Translations under genes and position numbers: made by a program
Notes under the pieces: model-generated
Databases searched by the model: none
What the model saw: the letters and a program-made list of their open reading frames with translations, nothing else
What the model was told of the DNA's origin: nothing
Part shown: piece after piece, positions 44,602 through 55,561 of the stretch
Layout of the letters: each line of letters opens with the position of its first letter
How positions within the stretch are numbered: position 1 is the stretch's first letter
Source of the DNA: Verrucomicrobiaceae bacterium
Lineage (GTDB): Bacteria; Verrucomicrobiota; Verrucomicrobiia; Verrucomicrobiales; Verrucomicrobiaceae
Direction: 5' to 3'
DNA: 57,975 nt
Assembly (NCBI GenBank): GCA_027489965.1
Contig: JAIXZA010000053.1
Span: 1 to 57,975, forward strand

Positions 44602-45876
44602 CTATGATAATCCTTTCATGCCCGCCCATGATCGAATGAGATTCATCGTTGAGTTGTTTACAGCTCGATTGCTGTATGCACGGATTTGAACGATTTTCTT
44701 CTGGGCCGGATGCACTTCAATCGTGGCATAGGATCTTGATCTCATCTCACCAGTTGAGTCAGCAATCAGTCGGCGTACACTGAAGATTGCAGAGGTGCCT
44801 TGTCTGCACCGCCCTGCGTAACCCTCCACGCAATGGTTCATGGACTTGCCTTCGGCCTTCAGATCATCCATTGAACAAAGCTCTTCGATGCGCCATGCGG
44901 CATTAAGCGGCTCACAGCCGAGCATAGGTTGCCAGTGTGTTGCTGAGAGCCTGGAAAGTTCGGCTTTCTGTGCAGCCAGTTGAATCTGGTCTTCGGTCAA
45001 CACATGCCCAGTCGTCTGGAGAAGATCCGTGATGAATCTGATGCAGTGCCGAACAAGATAGCGAAGTGGCAATCGCATCAGCTCCTCCACGTGGGTTTCG
45101 CCCCGATGCGCCCTAATTGCCGTGAGGCCGTTGGCCACCACTGTGAACTGTGAAGCCTCAACATCAGGGTTCGCAACAAACTTTGCCGCTAGTCGCACCC
45201 AAAATCCATGATAGCCAAGCTCACAGATCACTCGACTTGCCATGATTACGCGACTCAAGTCAGCCGATCCACCTAGGCACTGCAATTGGGCAGACCAGAT
45301 GGCCTTCGACATCGTTGTTTGACCTGATGCCAGTGCTAGATGCAGCACACGATGCGTCACTGTTGAAGGAAGACCCTCAACCATTCGAAGACTGCGCCCA
45401 TAGCCAAGCGCACACCAGCAGTCGCGGTCAAAATGCTTGAGGCTTCCTTTGGCGAGCCAAGCGCTGTCGAGAGATCTCGGCACCGGATAGTAAGCCAGCA
45501 AATGTCTCAAAAAATGAGCCCACTGGCTAGGGGCATCTTCTTCAGCATTGGGCTGCCAGTCCTCCGGCTGCCGTAACCACTGATCTGCATAGGCCCCCAA
45601 CCGGACAACCGCAGCGACGATGGCCACTTCACTGGGATGAATATCGAGAAACACGCGGCTACGTGTCTCTAGCACTCGGAAAATGCGAGCACAGGTCTGT
45701 TTCAGCAAAGCTAAGTCACTTCGGCGGAAGGTTCTGACCAAGGCATGACAATGCTGACGAAGGCAATTATTGCGAAGGCTGCGCGCTGTCCAAGCGCGAC
45801 CAGCAAGGATCACCGGCATAACCGGCATAACCGGCTCCGATGGGCGTGCACAAGCGCGCCCGTGATGTGGGTTCAT
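44602..45876 (-). CDS. PcfJ-like protein
   Basis: 424 residues from ATG 45876. The C-terminal third has the PcfJ-like pattern: WRIEELCSMDDLKAEGKSMN, HCVEGYAGRCRQGTSAIFSV and a final YATIEVHP, then VQIRAYSNRAVNN, with a W near the end. PcfJ was described in enterococcal conjugative plasmids and homologues are widespread in chromosomes; no function is known. The N-terminus is Arg/Cys/Trp-rich and includes a short PVM repeat encoded by a 9-bp tandem repeat, so the true start may be downstream. There is no mobile-element context here. Confidence 0.75.
   Translation of the reverse strand: MNPHHGRACARPSEPVMPVMPVILAGRAWTARSLRNNCLRQHCHALVRTFRRSDLALLKQTCARIFRVLETRSRVFLDIHPSEVAIVAAVVRLGAYADQWLRQPEDWQPNAEEDAPSQWAHFLRHLLAYYPVPRSLDSAWLAKGSLKHFDRDCWCALGYGRSLRMVEGLPSTVTHRVLHLALASGQTTMSKAIWSAQLQCLGGSADLSRVIMASRVICELGYHGFWVRLAAKFVANPDVEASQFTVVANGLTAIRAHRGETHVEELMRLPLRYLVRHCIRFITDLLQTTGHVLTEDQIQLAAQKAELSRLSATHWQPMLGCEPLNAAWRIEELCSMDDLKAEGKSMNHCVEGYAGRCRQGTSAIFSVRRLIADSTGEMRSRSYATIEVHPAQKKIVQIRAYSNRAVNNSTMNLIRSWAGMKGLS
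45812..45835. repeat. 9-bp tandem repeat
   Basis: The unit ACCGGCATA occurs twice (45812-45820, 45821-45829), followed by the six bases ACCGGC. It lies in the N-terminal coding part of the PcfJ-like gene and encodes the PVMPVM stretch. A candidate for slippage-based length change. Confidence 0.7.
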
Positions 45877-46061
45877 GATTCTCTAAAACTAAACTTTAAC
45901 GGCACTGATCCCTCACGTGCATCACACGCGGGCTTTGTTCCCAAGCATTGTAGCTGGGGACCTCAGAGTTGCGATTGGATCAAGCGAAGGAGAAAAAAAT
46001 CATGACGAAAAAGCCTAACACAGACATTCCACCTTGCTAGAAAAAGACCGAATTTTCTTTT

Positions 46062-47648
46062 TCAGCGGCGAAGGTATAAGGCGTTAAAGCGAATGTCAGT
46101 GTTCCTTTTCCCCATGAAGGTGACATGGACATGAACTAGCTTGGGAATAGGCAACGTAGCATTGGACCATCGGATGGGGATTTGAAAGCCACTTTGCTGA
46201 AGCTCTGCGCTGTAACCTCTGATTGGCTGCTCTTGATCATCCAGAAGGTCAATTTTTAAAATGGCTTCAGGACCGAGCCCGTCAGCGTTGACATAAAAAT
46301 GAGAGCTGTTTTCTAAGGCGATCGCTTTGGTAACAAACTCACTGGTGATTTCAGGCAACTGATAGTCGCCAGGACCTTTGCCGCTCTCATCGACTCGAAG
46401 TGCCGCGAAACGGTCTCGTGGCAACACGGCAATGCCGATACCTCCTCGTGCGACTTCAGGGCCGCCTGTGGCGCGTGGGTCCCAGGAGCCGTAATAGACA
46501 AACGTTTGTTCGCCGATGTTTTCAAAGCCTTGGCCCTGCAAGACACCGCCTTGATCCCAAGTGCCATCTTTGCCATGCTTCAGAAAGGTCCATTCGTGTT
46601 CGGGTTCGCGGAAGTTCAGCCCGTCATTACTCATCACCAAGCCGAGATCGACACGCACATCTTTCCATTCGGCGGCCCCATGCCAGCGGCCATGGATGCC
46701 AAGCAGGATGTTACCGCGATTCCAGACGCTGATGCCTTCATGATTTTGTTCACCTTCTCGACTCCTACCTGCACCGAGGTAGGTATGCTGAGACGTGCGG
46801 ACAAAGGCAATACTGCTGGTAGGCGACCAGTGTACGAAGTCATTACTGCGATAGGTCCGCACCACACGGCCCTGATAATGATGCACGCCAGGCAAAGCGT
46901 TTTGACCATTGATTAAATACTGCCCCTGCCACTGATAGAGCCCGCCACAGGGCTCAAAATGCACGCCCGGGAGGAGCAGATTTTCTTTTTTCAATTCCCC
47001 CTTCACTGGCGTCACGTTCTTTACCGGCTTCCAGTTCAATCCATCGGCACTGACGAAAGGCAGCAAAGTGCCCAATCTGGTGTTGTGACGGAAATAGACA
47101 TGTGTCGTCATTTTGTAGCGGCGCGCTGGATCTGTATCCACGTCATCTCGGATGACTTTCAGATTCACAAAACCCCAGGCCTCGCCTCCCATGTTCAAGA
47201 GATTGTTATTTGTGCTCCCGGCAAACTTCACAAGTCCAAGATTGGGTTTCATCCAAGTCACGCCATCGACACTTTCAGCATAAGCAGCGCGCCAGCGGGC
47301 GGATGCCACCTTACTCTTCAGCTGATCATCAAAGGCCACATACCAGAGGCGATACTTGCCTGCTTCCTTGAGGATCGATCCATAAAACTGCACGCCATGC
47401 GCATCGACCGATCCAGGGGCACCACGCTGGACCACGGGATTGGCCGGATGACGCTGAGGCTGGCACATCTCCAGCTTTAAATTCTGCGTATGAGTAATAG
47501 TGCCCTGATCAAAGGCAAACACGGTCGTCCCAGTCGATTCATCAAAGTAGTCGGTAGCACTGAGCGGGCTAGTTCGGAGCAGAGTCCCTATCAAAAGAAA
47601 ACTCCATGAGTAACACAGACCAAAAGTGCGGTTACTCATGGAGTTCAT
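46062..47648 (-). CDS. secreted GH32/43-like five-bladed propeller protein
   Basis: 528 residues with a signal peptide (SWSFLLIGTLLRTSPLSA). Repeated blade motifs are visible: GSILKEAGKYRLWYVAFDDQ, YAESVDGVTWMKPNLGLVKF, FVSADGLNWKPV, VMSNDGLNFREP and GQTFVYYGSWDPRA-like text. Such S-x-D-G-x-x-W blades occur in the five-bladed clan of GH32/43/62/68/130 and in related verrucomicrobial/planctomycete proteins of unknown activity. I cannot place it in one family or point to the acidic triad with confidence. The stop of the Gfo/Idh/MocA gene upstream is 9 bp from its start codon, so they are one unit. Likely acts on an oligosaccharide outside the inner membrane. Confidence 0.7.
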   Translation of the reverse strand: MNSMSNRTFGLCYSWSFLLIGTLLRTSPLSATDYFDESTGTTVFAFDQGTITHTQNLKLEMCQPQRHPANPVVQRGAPGSVDAHGVQFYGSILKEAGKYRLWYVAFDDQLKSKVASARWRAAYAESVDGVTWMKPNLGLVKFAGSTNNNLLNMGGEAWGFVNLKVIRDDVDTDPARRYKMTTHVYFRHNTRLGTLLPFVSADGLNWKPVKNVTPVKGELKKENLLLPGVHFEPCGGLYQWQGQYLINGQNALPGVHHYQGRVVRTYRSNDFVHWSPTSSIAFVRTSQHTYLGAGRSREGEQNHEGISVWNRGNILLGIHGRWHGAAEWKDVRVDLGLVMSNDGLNFREPEHEWTFLKHGKDGTWDQGGVLQGQGFENIGEQTFVYYGSWDPRATGGPEVARGGIGIAVLPRDRFAALRVDESGKGPGDYQLPEITSEFVTKAIALENSSHFYVNADGLGPEAILKIDLLDDQEQPIRGYSAELQQSGFQIPIRWSNATLPIPKLVHVHVTFMGKRNTDIRFNALYLRR

Positions 47649-47657
47649 TGTGTCGGA

Positions 47658-48995
47658 TTAACCGTCGATGGACCAGCCTTCGCGGTACTGTTTGCCCATG
47701 AAGACGTTAGCTTCCGGCGTATCAGGGCTGGTGCCTGTTTTCGGATCGTATTGGATCTTTTTACCCACACGATAGGCCACAAGCCCGAGGAGCATTTGCT
47801 CAATCATGTTCGAGCTGTAACCAAAGTCACATGCGGTCTTTTTGCTCGGATCACGGCAGGCGTCAAACCACTGCTTCTGGAAGACACCTACTGGAGGCAA
47901 CAAAGTTTCAGCCGTGCGCGGCTTGTAATAAGTCAGATCGGCTTCATCACCAAAAGGAACAATCATGCGTGAGTCAAAGTCTGCCACAAGGAAACCCTTG
48001 GTGCCTTTAAACATCACCCCATGACCGATCTTGGTGAGATCGATGAACGGTTTTGGCGATCGCGGCATGGCACCGCCCTGAAACCAACTCACGGTGATCG
48101 GTCCACGCCAGTCATTGGCAGGATGCTCAAAGTGAGACTCGCACTCAACAGGTGTGACGTCTGAGTTCATGGCCTCGCCTTTAGCATCAGCCGAAGTCGG
48201 AAGCTCAGCATCAATCGCGTTCCAGAGCAGATCCATCGTGTGGCTGCCCATGTCACCGATCTGACCCGCGCCGAAATCCCAGAACATATTCCAGGACAAA
48301 CAGTTGGCCCCAGCTGCACCTGAGAAATAGGCTGGATTGTAAGGGTGGTACGGCGATGGGCCCAGCCATAGATCATAGTTAAAGCCTTTGGGCGGAGTGC
48401 CTTCTTCAGGGAAATAGCCAGGCTTTGGAAGCTTGCGGTTGCCCCAGGCATAAGTGGACTTCAAATCACCGATAGCACCATCACGCACGAGCTCGCGGAC
48501 GCGATTGAAATTCTGCTGAGCATGGCGCTGCATGCCGACCTGTGTGGCTAGCTTACCTTTTTTACTCTCCCAGGTTGCACGGACAGTGCGGGCTTCATTC
48601 ACCGTGATGGCCAGAGGCTTTTCACAATAGACATGCAGATCACGCTTCAGTGCCCAATTGGCAATGAAAGCATGTGTATGGTCAGAGGTGCAGATCACGA
48701 CTGCATCCAGGCCTTTATGATCCAGGCATTTCCGCCAATCAACATAGGTCGTGGCATTTGGGAAACGCTTCAGAGCATCTGGGAAACGGGCTTCATTGAT
48801 GTCGCAAAGAGCGACGACATTCTCTTCCGAGATGGCTTCATAATGAGCTAGTCCACGTCCCCAAACACCAATGAGGGCGACATTGAGTTTATGACTCGGC
48901 GCATCAGCACCAAAAATAGGGCGTGTGATCATGCTGCCAGCGACGAGACCAGCAGCACCGACAAAACGACGACGTGAGAGAGGTTGTGAATTCAT
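47658..48995 (-). CDS. Tat-exported Gfo/Idh/MocA oxidoreductase
   Basis: 445 residues from ATG 48995. A twin-arginine signal (SRRRFVGAAGLVAGS) sends it to the periplasm with bound cofactor. The Rossmann motif is NVALIGVWGRGLAHYEA, and the family motif is YCEKPLAITVNEAR. The later DLWLGPSPYHPYNPAYF segment is typical of the verrucomicrobial/planctomycete secreted branch. It probably oxidises or epimerises a sugar with NAD(P) held in the enzyme. It is coupled to the propeller protein downstream (9 bp gap), which suggests joint action on a glycan. Confidence 0.93.
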   Translation of the reverse strand: MNSQPLSRRRFVGAAGLVAGSMITRPIFGADAPSHKLNVALIGVWGRGLAHYEAISEENVVALCDINEARFPDALKRFPNATTYVDWRKCLDHKGLDAVVICTSDHTHAFIANWALKRDLHVYCEKPLAITVNEARTVRATWESKKGKLATQVGMQRHAQQNFNRVRELVRDGAIGDLKSTYAWGNRKLPKPGYFPEEGTPPKGFNYDLWLGPSPYHPYNPAYFSGAAGANCLSWNMFWDFGAGQIGDMGSHTMDLLWNAIDAELPTSADAKGEAMNSDVTPVECESHFEHPANDWRGPITVSWFQGGAMPRSPKPFIDLTKIGHGVMFKGTKGFLVADFDSRMIVPFGDEADLTYYKPRTAETLLPPVGVFQKQWFDACRDPSKKTACDFGYSSNMIEQMLLGLVAYRVGKKIQYDPKTGTSPDTPEANVFMGKQYREGWSIDG

Positions 48996-49113
48996 GGGAT
49001 CGATAGATCGGATTGAAAACATGAGTTCCTGCGCAAAAAATGAGCAATCTTAAAATTCGCGCGATTCATTAAACAAGCTTGGCCTCTCTGCCAAAAAGGA
49101 CATACTCCGACTT

Positions 49114-49887
49114 ATGGATCTTTATTTGCAGGGACAATCAGTGGCCGTAATAGGCGCAGGAAATGGCATCGGGCGGGCCATAGCGATGGGCTTTGTCGCG
49201 GAGGGTTGCGAGGTGTTTGGCTTTGATCGTGATGTCAAAGCAGGCGCTGTCCCAGGCATGAAAGCTCTCGTCACAGGAGATGTGAGCAAGCTGGACGAAG
49301 TGCGGGCGTTTGCCGATCAAATAGGAGAAGCCGATCATGTGATCTTTTGTGTCGGTATTGGCTCAGGGAAATTTGGTTTTCCATTCTGGAATCTGGATCC
49401 TACGGACTGGATGCGCGTGCTGGAAATAAACTTGGTAGGCGCTGTCAATGTTGCCCATGCGTTTGCCCCAAAACTGATTACTCGAAACAAAGGCTCCATG
49501 CTTTTTCTTGTCTCGGTCGCTGGTCAAATCGGCTCACAAACGGACCCGCCCTACAGCGCCTCGAAAGCAGCACTCATCAACTTCACTCAATGCGCCGCCA
49601 AGGATTTAGCACCTTATGGCATCCGCGTGAATGCTCTCTCGCCAGGGATGGTGAAGACAGAGCTGAATCAGTCGATCTGGGCCGCTAGTCAAAAAATGCT
49701 TCCCGAGGAACAGCAAGTCAGCTTCGACGAATGGGCTGCAGGAAAGATCAAGAAAGTCTCCCATCTCGGGCGCTGGCAAATGCCAGAAGAGTTTGCTTCC
49801 ATGGCGACCTTTTTGGCCTCAGACCATGCCAAAAACATCACTGGTCAAACCCTCAACATTGACGGTGGTCAGGTCATGCATTCCTAG
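49114..49887 (+). CDS. short-chain dehydrogenase/reductase
   Basis: 257 residues. Classical SDR motifs: AVIGAGNGIGRAIA, the NAG position reading CVGIGS, the Ser before YSASKAALINF, and NIDGGQVMHS at the end. The catalytic tyrosine and lysine are present in PPYSASK. An RVNALSPGMVKTEL segment follows. The substrate cannot be read; it stands divergent from the Gfo/Idh/MocA gene (118 bp) and is convergent with a HIBADH-type dehydrogenase, so sugar or sugar-acid oxidation is likely. Confidence 0.93.
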   Translation: MDLYLQGQSVAVIGAGNGIGRAIAMGFVAEGCEVFGFDRDVKAGAVPGMKALVTGDVSKLDEVRAFADQIGEADHVIFCVGIGSGKFGFPFWNLDPTDWMRVLEINLVGAVNVAHAFAPKLITRNKGSMLFLVSVAGQIGSQTDPPYSASKAALINFTQCAAKDLAPYGIRVNALSPGMVKTELNQSIWAASQKMLPEEQQVSFDEWAAGKIKKVSHLGRWQMPEEFASMATFLASDHAKNITGQTLNIDGGQVMHS

Positions 49888-49893
49888 CCTAAG

Positions 49894-50769
49894 CTATTCC
49901 TCGTACAATCGGAATAGACCAGAGTGATCGAGGTCACCGTGACCTTTTTCATGAACGAAGGTTTCCCATTGTGCGAGCGAGTTTCTCAAGGTGGGTGAAT
50001 CAAGCCCGACGGAGTCAGCTAGCTCGGACATGAGGCGTACGTCTTTGAGTTGCAGTTCGGCGCGACCTCCAGGCGCAAAGTCACGGCGGACCATGCGATC
50101 TCCATGAAGATCTAGGATGCGGCTTTCAGCAAAGCCTCCGAGCAAGGCCTTACGCACGAGCGCTGAATCGACACCAGAGAGTTCAGCAAGCCGTAGCGCC
50201 TGAGCGACGGCATCAATGGTCTGAGCAACAATGAGTTGATTGGCCAGCTTGGTGACCTGCCCAGCTCCACTGGCACCTAAATGGGTGATGTTTTTCCCAA
50301 GCACCTGAAACAAAGGTAGGGCGCGCTGAAAGTCTGCGTCACTGCCGCCTGCCATAATCGTGAGGGTGGCAGCCTCCGCTCCGACCTGGCCGCCAGAAAC
50401 GGGGGAATCCACCCAATTCACTCGCTTAGCAAAGGCCTTGGTCTCTGGCACGCCAGTGGTACCGAAGTCGATGATGAGCGCCTCTTTGTGCAGCCCCTCG
50501 ATTAGGCCACCAGGGCCAAAGACGACCTGTTCGACAACCTGTGTCGTCGTCAAATTGATGCAAATGATGCCACTACCAATCTCGCTAGCTAGCTCTGACA
50601 GCGATGCGGCACGCTTCATGCCCATGGCCACAGCAGCGCTAGCGGGGCCGTCACTGCGATTCCAAATGACAACTTCCGCTCCAGCTTCATGCAAATGGCG
50701 TGCATTGGCGCGGCCCATGTTACCGAGTCCGACAAATCCGATCTTGTGTCCTTTGAGTGTCTTGTTCAT
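49894..50769 (-). CDS. 3-hydroxyisobutyrate-dehydrogenase-type oxidoreductase
   Basis: 291 residues. The N-terminal Rossmann motif is IGFVGLGNMGRANARHL; INLTTTQVVEQVVF and the substrate loop DSPVSGGQVGAEAATLTI follow; the catalytic lysine is in GAGQVTKLANQLI. This superfamily includes L-threonate dehydrogenase (LtnD), tartronate-semialdehyde reductase and others. It is divergent from a DenD-like gene (57 bp between starts), which favours a role with four-carbon acid sugars, but no OtnK, OtnC or OtnI gene is visible here. Confidence 0.88.
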   Translation of the reverse strand: MNKTLKGHKIGFVGLGNMGRANARHLHEAGAEVVIWNRSDGPASAAVAMGMKRAASLSELASEIGSGIICINLTTTQVVEQVVFGPGGLIEGLHKEALIIDFGTTGVPETKAFAKRVNWVDSPVSGGQVGAEAATLTIMAGGSDADFQRALPLFQVLGKNITHLGASGAGQVTKLANQLIVAQTIDAVAQALRLAELSGVDSALVRKALLGGFAESRILDLHGDRMVRRDFAPGGRAELQLKDVRLMSELADSVGLDSPTLRNSLAQWETFVHEKGHGDLDHSGLFRLYEE

Positions 50770-50826
50770 GCTACGACATCACACAACAGGTGGCCACGGC
50801 TGGCAATCTACATCCCACTCTACTTT

Positions 50827-51795
50827 ATGAAAATCATCATCACTGGCGGCGGCGGCTTCCTCGGTTCCCAACTCAGCCAAAAACTTCTAGAACGCGGCAC
50901 CTGGTCCAGCCGGCCAATCACCGAAATCGTCCTGCTAGATGCCTTTTTCCGTGAAGGCCCCAACGATGAAAGGATCAGGCAGGTGACTGGGGATATTGGT
51001 GATCGAGCTACGGTTTTTTCGGCTATGGGATCTGCCTTTGACGTGGTGTTTCATCTAGCCTCCATGGTCAGCGGCGAGTGCGAGGAGCGATTTGATGATG
51101 CCATGCGAGTGAACTTGGATGGCGGCAGAAATGTCTTTGAAGCAGCACGCGCAGCGACTGGCAGACCACGGGTGATCTTTGCCAGCAGTGTAGCCTGCTA
51201 TGGAGGTCTGGAAATGTCTCAAATGATGTCGGACATGACGAAACAACTGCCACAAACCACCTACGGCATGACGAAGGCTATTTGTGAAATGCTGGTGAAT
51301 GACCACAGCCGCAAAGGTCACTTCGACGGACGTAGCGTGCGCCTGCCGACGGTGATTGTGCGCCCCGGAAAGCCTAATGCAGCCGCTTCCAGCTGGGCGA
51401 GCGGCATGTTCCGCGAGCCACTCAATGGAGAAACCTGCCTGCTACCGATCCGACGAGATCAGCCGCATCCCATGACGGGCTACCGCACGGTTATCGACTC
51501 CTTTATTGCTTTGAGTGAAGTTTCTGAAGACAAGCTCGGCAAAGATCGCGCCTATGTTTTACCTGCCCACCGAGTGACGCCCCAAATGGCAGAGCAGGTG
51601 ATTCAGGAGGTCGCTGCTGAGCGCGGAATGCAGTTAGGTGCAATCACGGATGCCTTTGATGCTAGAATCCAGGGCATCGTCGATAACTGGCCACAACAGG
51701 TGGACGGCGCGCGTGCAGTAGAAATTGGGCTACCCGTGCCGCCGCCGCTGAAACAAATCGTCTCAGAATATTTAGCGGACTTTGGCCCACGCTGA
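50827..51795 (+). CDS. denD: D-erythronate dehydrogenase-like epimerase-fold protein
   Basis: 322 residues from ATG 50827. It is an extended SDR: IIITGGGGFLGSQLSQKLLE, then the DenD-type VFHLASMVSGECEERFDDAMRVNLDG, ASSVACYGG and a YxxxK pair in TTYGMTKAICEM, with PTVIVRPGKPNAAASSWASGM. The C-terminal part (VLPAHRVTPQMAEQVI) is typical of DenD/OtnE-like proteins. DenD oxidises D-erythronate to 2-oxo-tetronate with NAD. It shares a 57-bp divergent intergenic region with a HIBADH-type dehydrogenase. Confidence 0.85.
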   Translation: MKIIITGGGGFLGSQLSQKLLERGTWSSRPITEIVLLDAFFREGPNDERIRQVTGDIGDRATVFSAMGSAFDVVFHLASMVSGECEERFDDAMRVNLDGGRNVFEAARAATGRPRVIFASSVACYGGLEMSQMMSDMTKQLPQTTYGMTKAICEMLVNDHSRKGHFDGRSVRLPTVIVRPGKPNAAASSWASGMFREPLNGETCLLPIRRDQPHPMTGYRTVIDSFIALSEVSEDKLGKDRAYVLPAHRVTPQMAEQVIQEVAAERGMQLGAITDAFDARIQGIVDNWPQQVDGARAVEIGLPVPPPLKQIVSEYLADFGPR

Positions 51796-51882
51796 GCTTT
51801 TCCTGCATTTCCGCACCGCCTGACCGTTGCGCAGTGGCTCGGGAGCGTTTATCGCTAAAACTGCCGTTTAATTGCCATTTAG

Positions 51883-54126
<2,244 letters not shown>

Positions 54127-54151
54127 GAATCCCAGCCAGCTTTTAAAACAG

Positions 54152-54182
54152 AAAGCGCCTCGGACAAAAGCCGAGGCGCTTT
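54152..54182. terminator. strong bidirectional-looking terminator hairpin
   Basis: A perfect 12-base stem (AAAGCGCCTCGG / CCGAGGCGCTTT) with a 7-base loop (ACAAAAG) lies 25 bases after the icd stop. On the plus strand only TTT follows; on the minus strand the stem is followed by CTGTTTTAAAA, so it would work better for a transcript coming from the right. Confidence 0.75.
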
Positions 54183-54487
54183 GGGTACCCACCTGTGCCG
54201 TCCGATCTGAGGGCCTCGTATCCCAGGGAGACGAGGTGGGGGCTCATGAACAAGGGCGCTGTCTTCCAGTAAAGGCATGACAAGACATCCCAGGTCGCAA
54301 ACCGCCGGTGTCATAAAAACGGGCCGGGCCACTAACAGCTCGACAACGAACACTGCAGGAAAGTCGGTGGAAGGAAGAATAGATCTCCCGAACCACGAAA
54401 AATTGTCAAAGAACAGATCGCCAGTCTCTGGCGGATCATCGATCCTAGAGCATAGTAACGGCCAAGTCTTGGATCAAGATCGAAGAT
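54183..54487. other. structured intergenic stretch, possible minus-strand RNA
   Basis: No convincing gene. The 300 bases contain several stems: CCTCGT/ACGAGG around a loop near 54211-54233, TGTCTT/AAGACA separated by 16 bases near 54268-54295, and complementary GC runs near 54320. If transcribed on the minus strand it would run into the strong hairpin at 54152-54182 with its trailing U-rich tail. The plus-strand ORF at 54277-54513 and the minus-strand ORF 54048-54353 look like shadows. A non-coding RNA is possible but I recognise no known family. Confidence 0.25.
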
Positions 54488-54544
54488 TTGAGCATTCGAC
54501 TGAAGCAAAATAATAGTGAGAAGTCTTTGATTATTAGTCTAACT

Positions 54545-54571
54545 TTGATAATTTTACACAATTATTATAAT
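54545..54571 (+). promoter_or_regulatory. sigma70-like promoter
   Basis: TTGATA at 54545-54550 and TATAAT at 54566-54571 with a 15-base spacer, inside a sharply AT-rich island (54505-54575) between GC-rich regions. The spacer is short. It would start transcription near 54578, just upstream of the deacetylase coding region, which argues that the start codon is downstream of 54572. Confidence 0.35.
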
Positions 54572-55561
54572 TTGAAACCCCTGCCTCTCAGTCTCCAGCG
54601 CTACAGCCAGACCGCCAAATCGGCGGTTCTGACTCTTTGCGGCCTGACATGGATGGCTCAGCATCAAAAGGATACTACAGGAGCGGTGCTGACTTTTCAT
54701 GGCCTGCGAGAGGATCATTCAGCGGCTGAGGCATTGGATGCCAGCCTTCATCAGCCCATCGGGACCTTCCACCGGATCTGCGAGTTTTTGGCCAAAAATT
54801 ACCAGGTCATGCCTCTTTCTGAGATGGTGCGGATGAATCAGCAGGCAAAAAAGCTGCCTGCACGAGCTGTGGCAATCACTTTCGATGATGGCTATGCATC
54901 GAATTACGAATTAGGCTTTCCCGTGCTGCGCGAGTTGGGATTACCAGCCACCATTTTTCTCTCCACAGGCTTCCTGGATGGCACTCACGCGCTTTGGTTT
55001 CAGGAGATGGATCTTGCCTATCAGGCCTTGGGCCGGAGTAGCACTGAGCTGTCCAGTGCCTTGGCTGAGCTGAAAAAACTAACCAACACTGAGATGCTTA
55101 AGGAGGTCAAACGTGTGGTGTCCTCCAGCCAAGCCACCCCAAAACAACCTCGTGTCATGCGACCGATGAGCTGGGATAATGCGCGGACACTTCAGCAAAG
55201 TGGGTTGATCGAGCTTGGTGGACACACGCACACACATCCCATCTTGGCACGCTGCACGCTTGAAGAGCAGATGGATGAGATCAAAACCTGCCACGGTCGG
55301 ATGACTGCCGAACTGGGCCCAGCTCCACGACTTTTCGCTTACACGAATGGTGGCCCGACAGACTTCACCGCAGACACTCAGCGCATCTTGGCTGAATGCA
55401 ACTTTGAGGCGGCTTTCACGATGATGGGTGGACGATACAGCTCTGCATCTGCCAGCCACGCCTTACCGCGTTATGGTTCACCTGAAACAGTTTTAGAGGC
55501 CAATGCCATGGCGTCAGGTGCCTTTGAGCTCCTTAAAAAATGGCGGGGAGGTGCTGCATGA
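54572..55561 (+). CDS. polysaccharide deacetylase family protein
   Basis: 329 residues if TTG 54572 is used; ATG 54653 would give 302, and a TTG at 54488 would read through the AT-rich promoter-like island and is unlikely. The NodB-type domain shows VLTFHGL, AITFDDGYASNYELGFPVL with the Asp pair, FLSTGFLDGTHALWF and the metal histidines in GGHTHTHPIL, then PRLFAYTNGG. It should remove acetyl or related groups from a glycan. No signal peptide, so likely cytosolic or peripheral. It overlaps the glycosyltransferase by four bases (ATGA). Confidence 0.85.
   Translation: MKPLPLSLQRYSQTAKSAVLTLCGLTWMAQHQKDTTGAVLTFHGLREDHSAAEALDASLHQPIGTFHRICEFLAKNYQVMPLSEMVRMNQQAKKLPARAVAITFDDGYASNYELGFPVLRELGLPATIFLSTGFLDGTHALWFQEMDLAYQALGRSSTELSSALAELKKLTNTEMLKEVKRVVSSSQATPKQPRVMRPMSWDNARTLQQSGLIELGGHTHTHPILARCTLEEQMDEIKTCHGRMTAELGPAPRLFAYTNGGPTDFTADTQRILAECNFEAAFTMMGGRYSSASASHALPRYGSPETVLEANAMASGAFELLKKWRGGAA

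Noticed and set aside
45812..45835. CRISPR-like short repeats
   Set aside because: Units are 9 bp with no spacers; this is a simple tandem repeat in a coding region.
44602..45876. Conjugative element signalled by PcfJ
   Set aside because: No relaxase, coupling protein or type IV secretion genes are near, and PcfJ-like genes are common in chromosomes.
54277..54513. Plus-strand ORF of 78 codons
   Set aside because: Polar low-pattern sequence with no ribosome site, in a region with stem structures.
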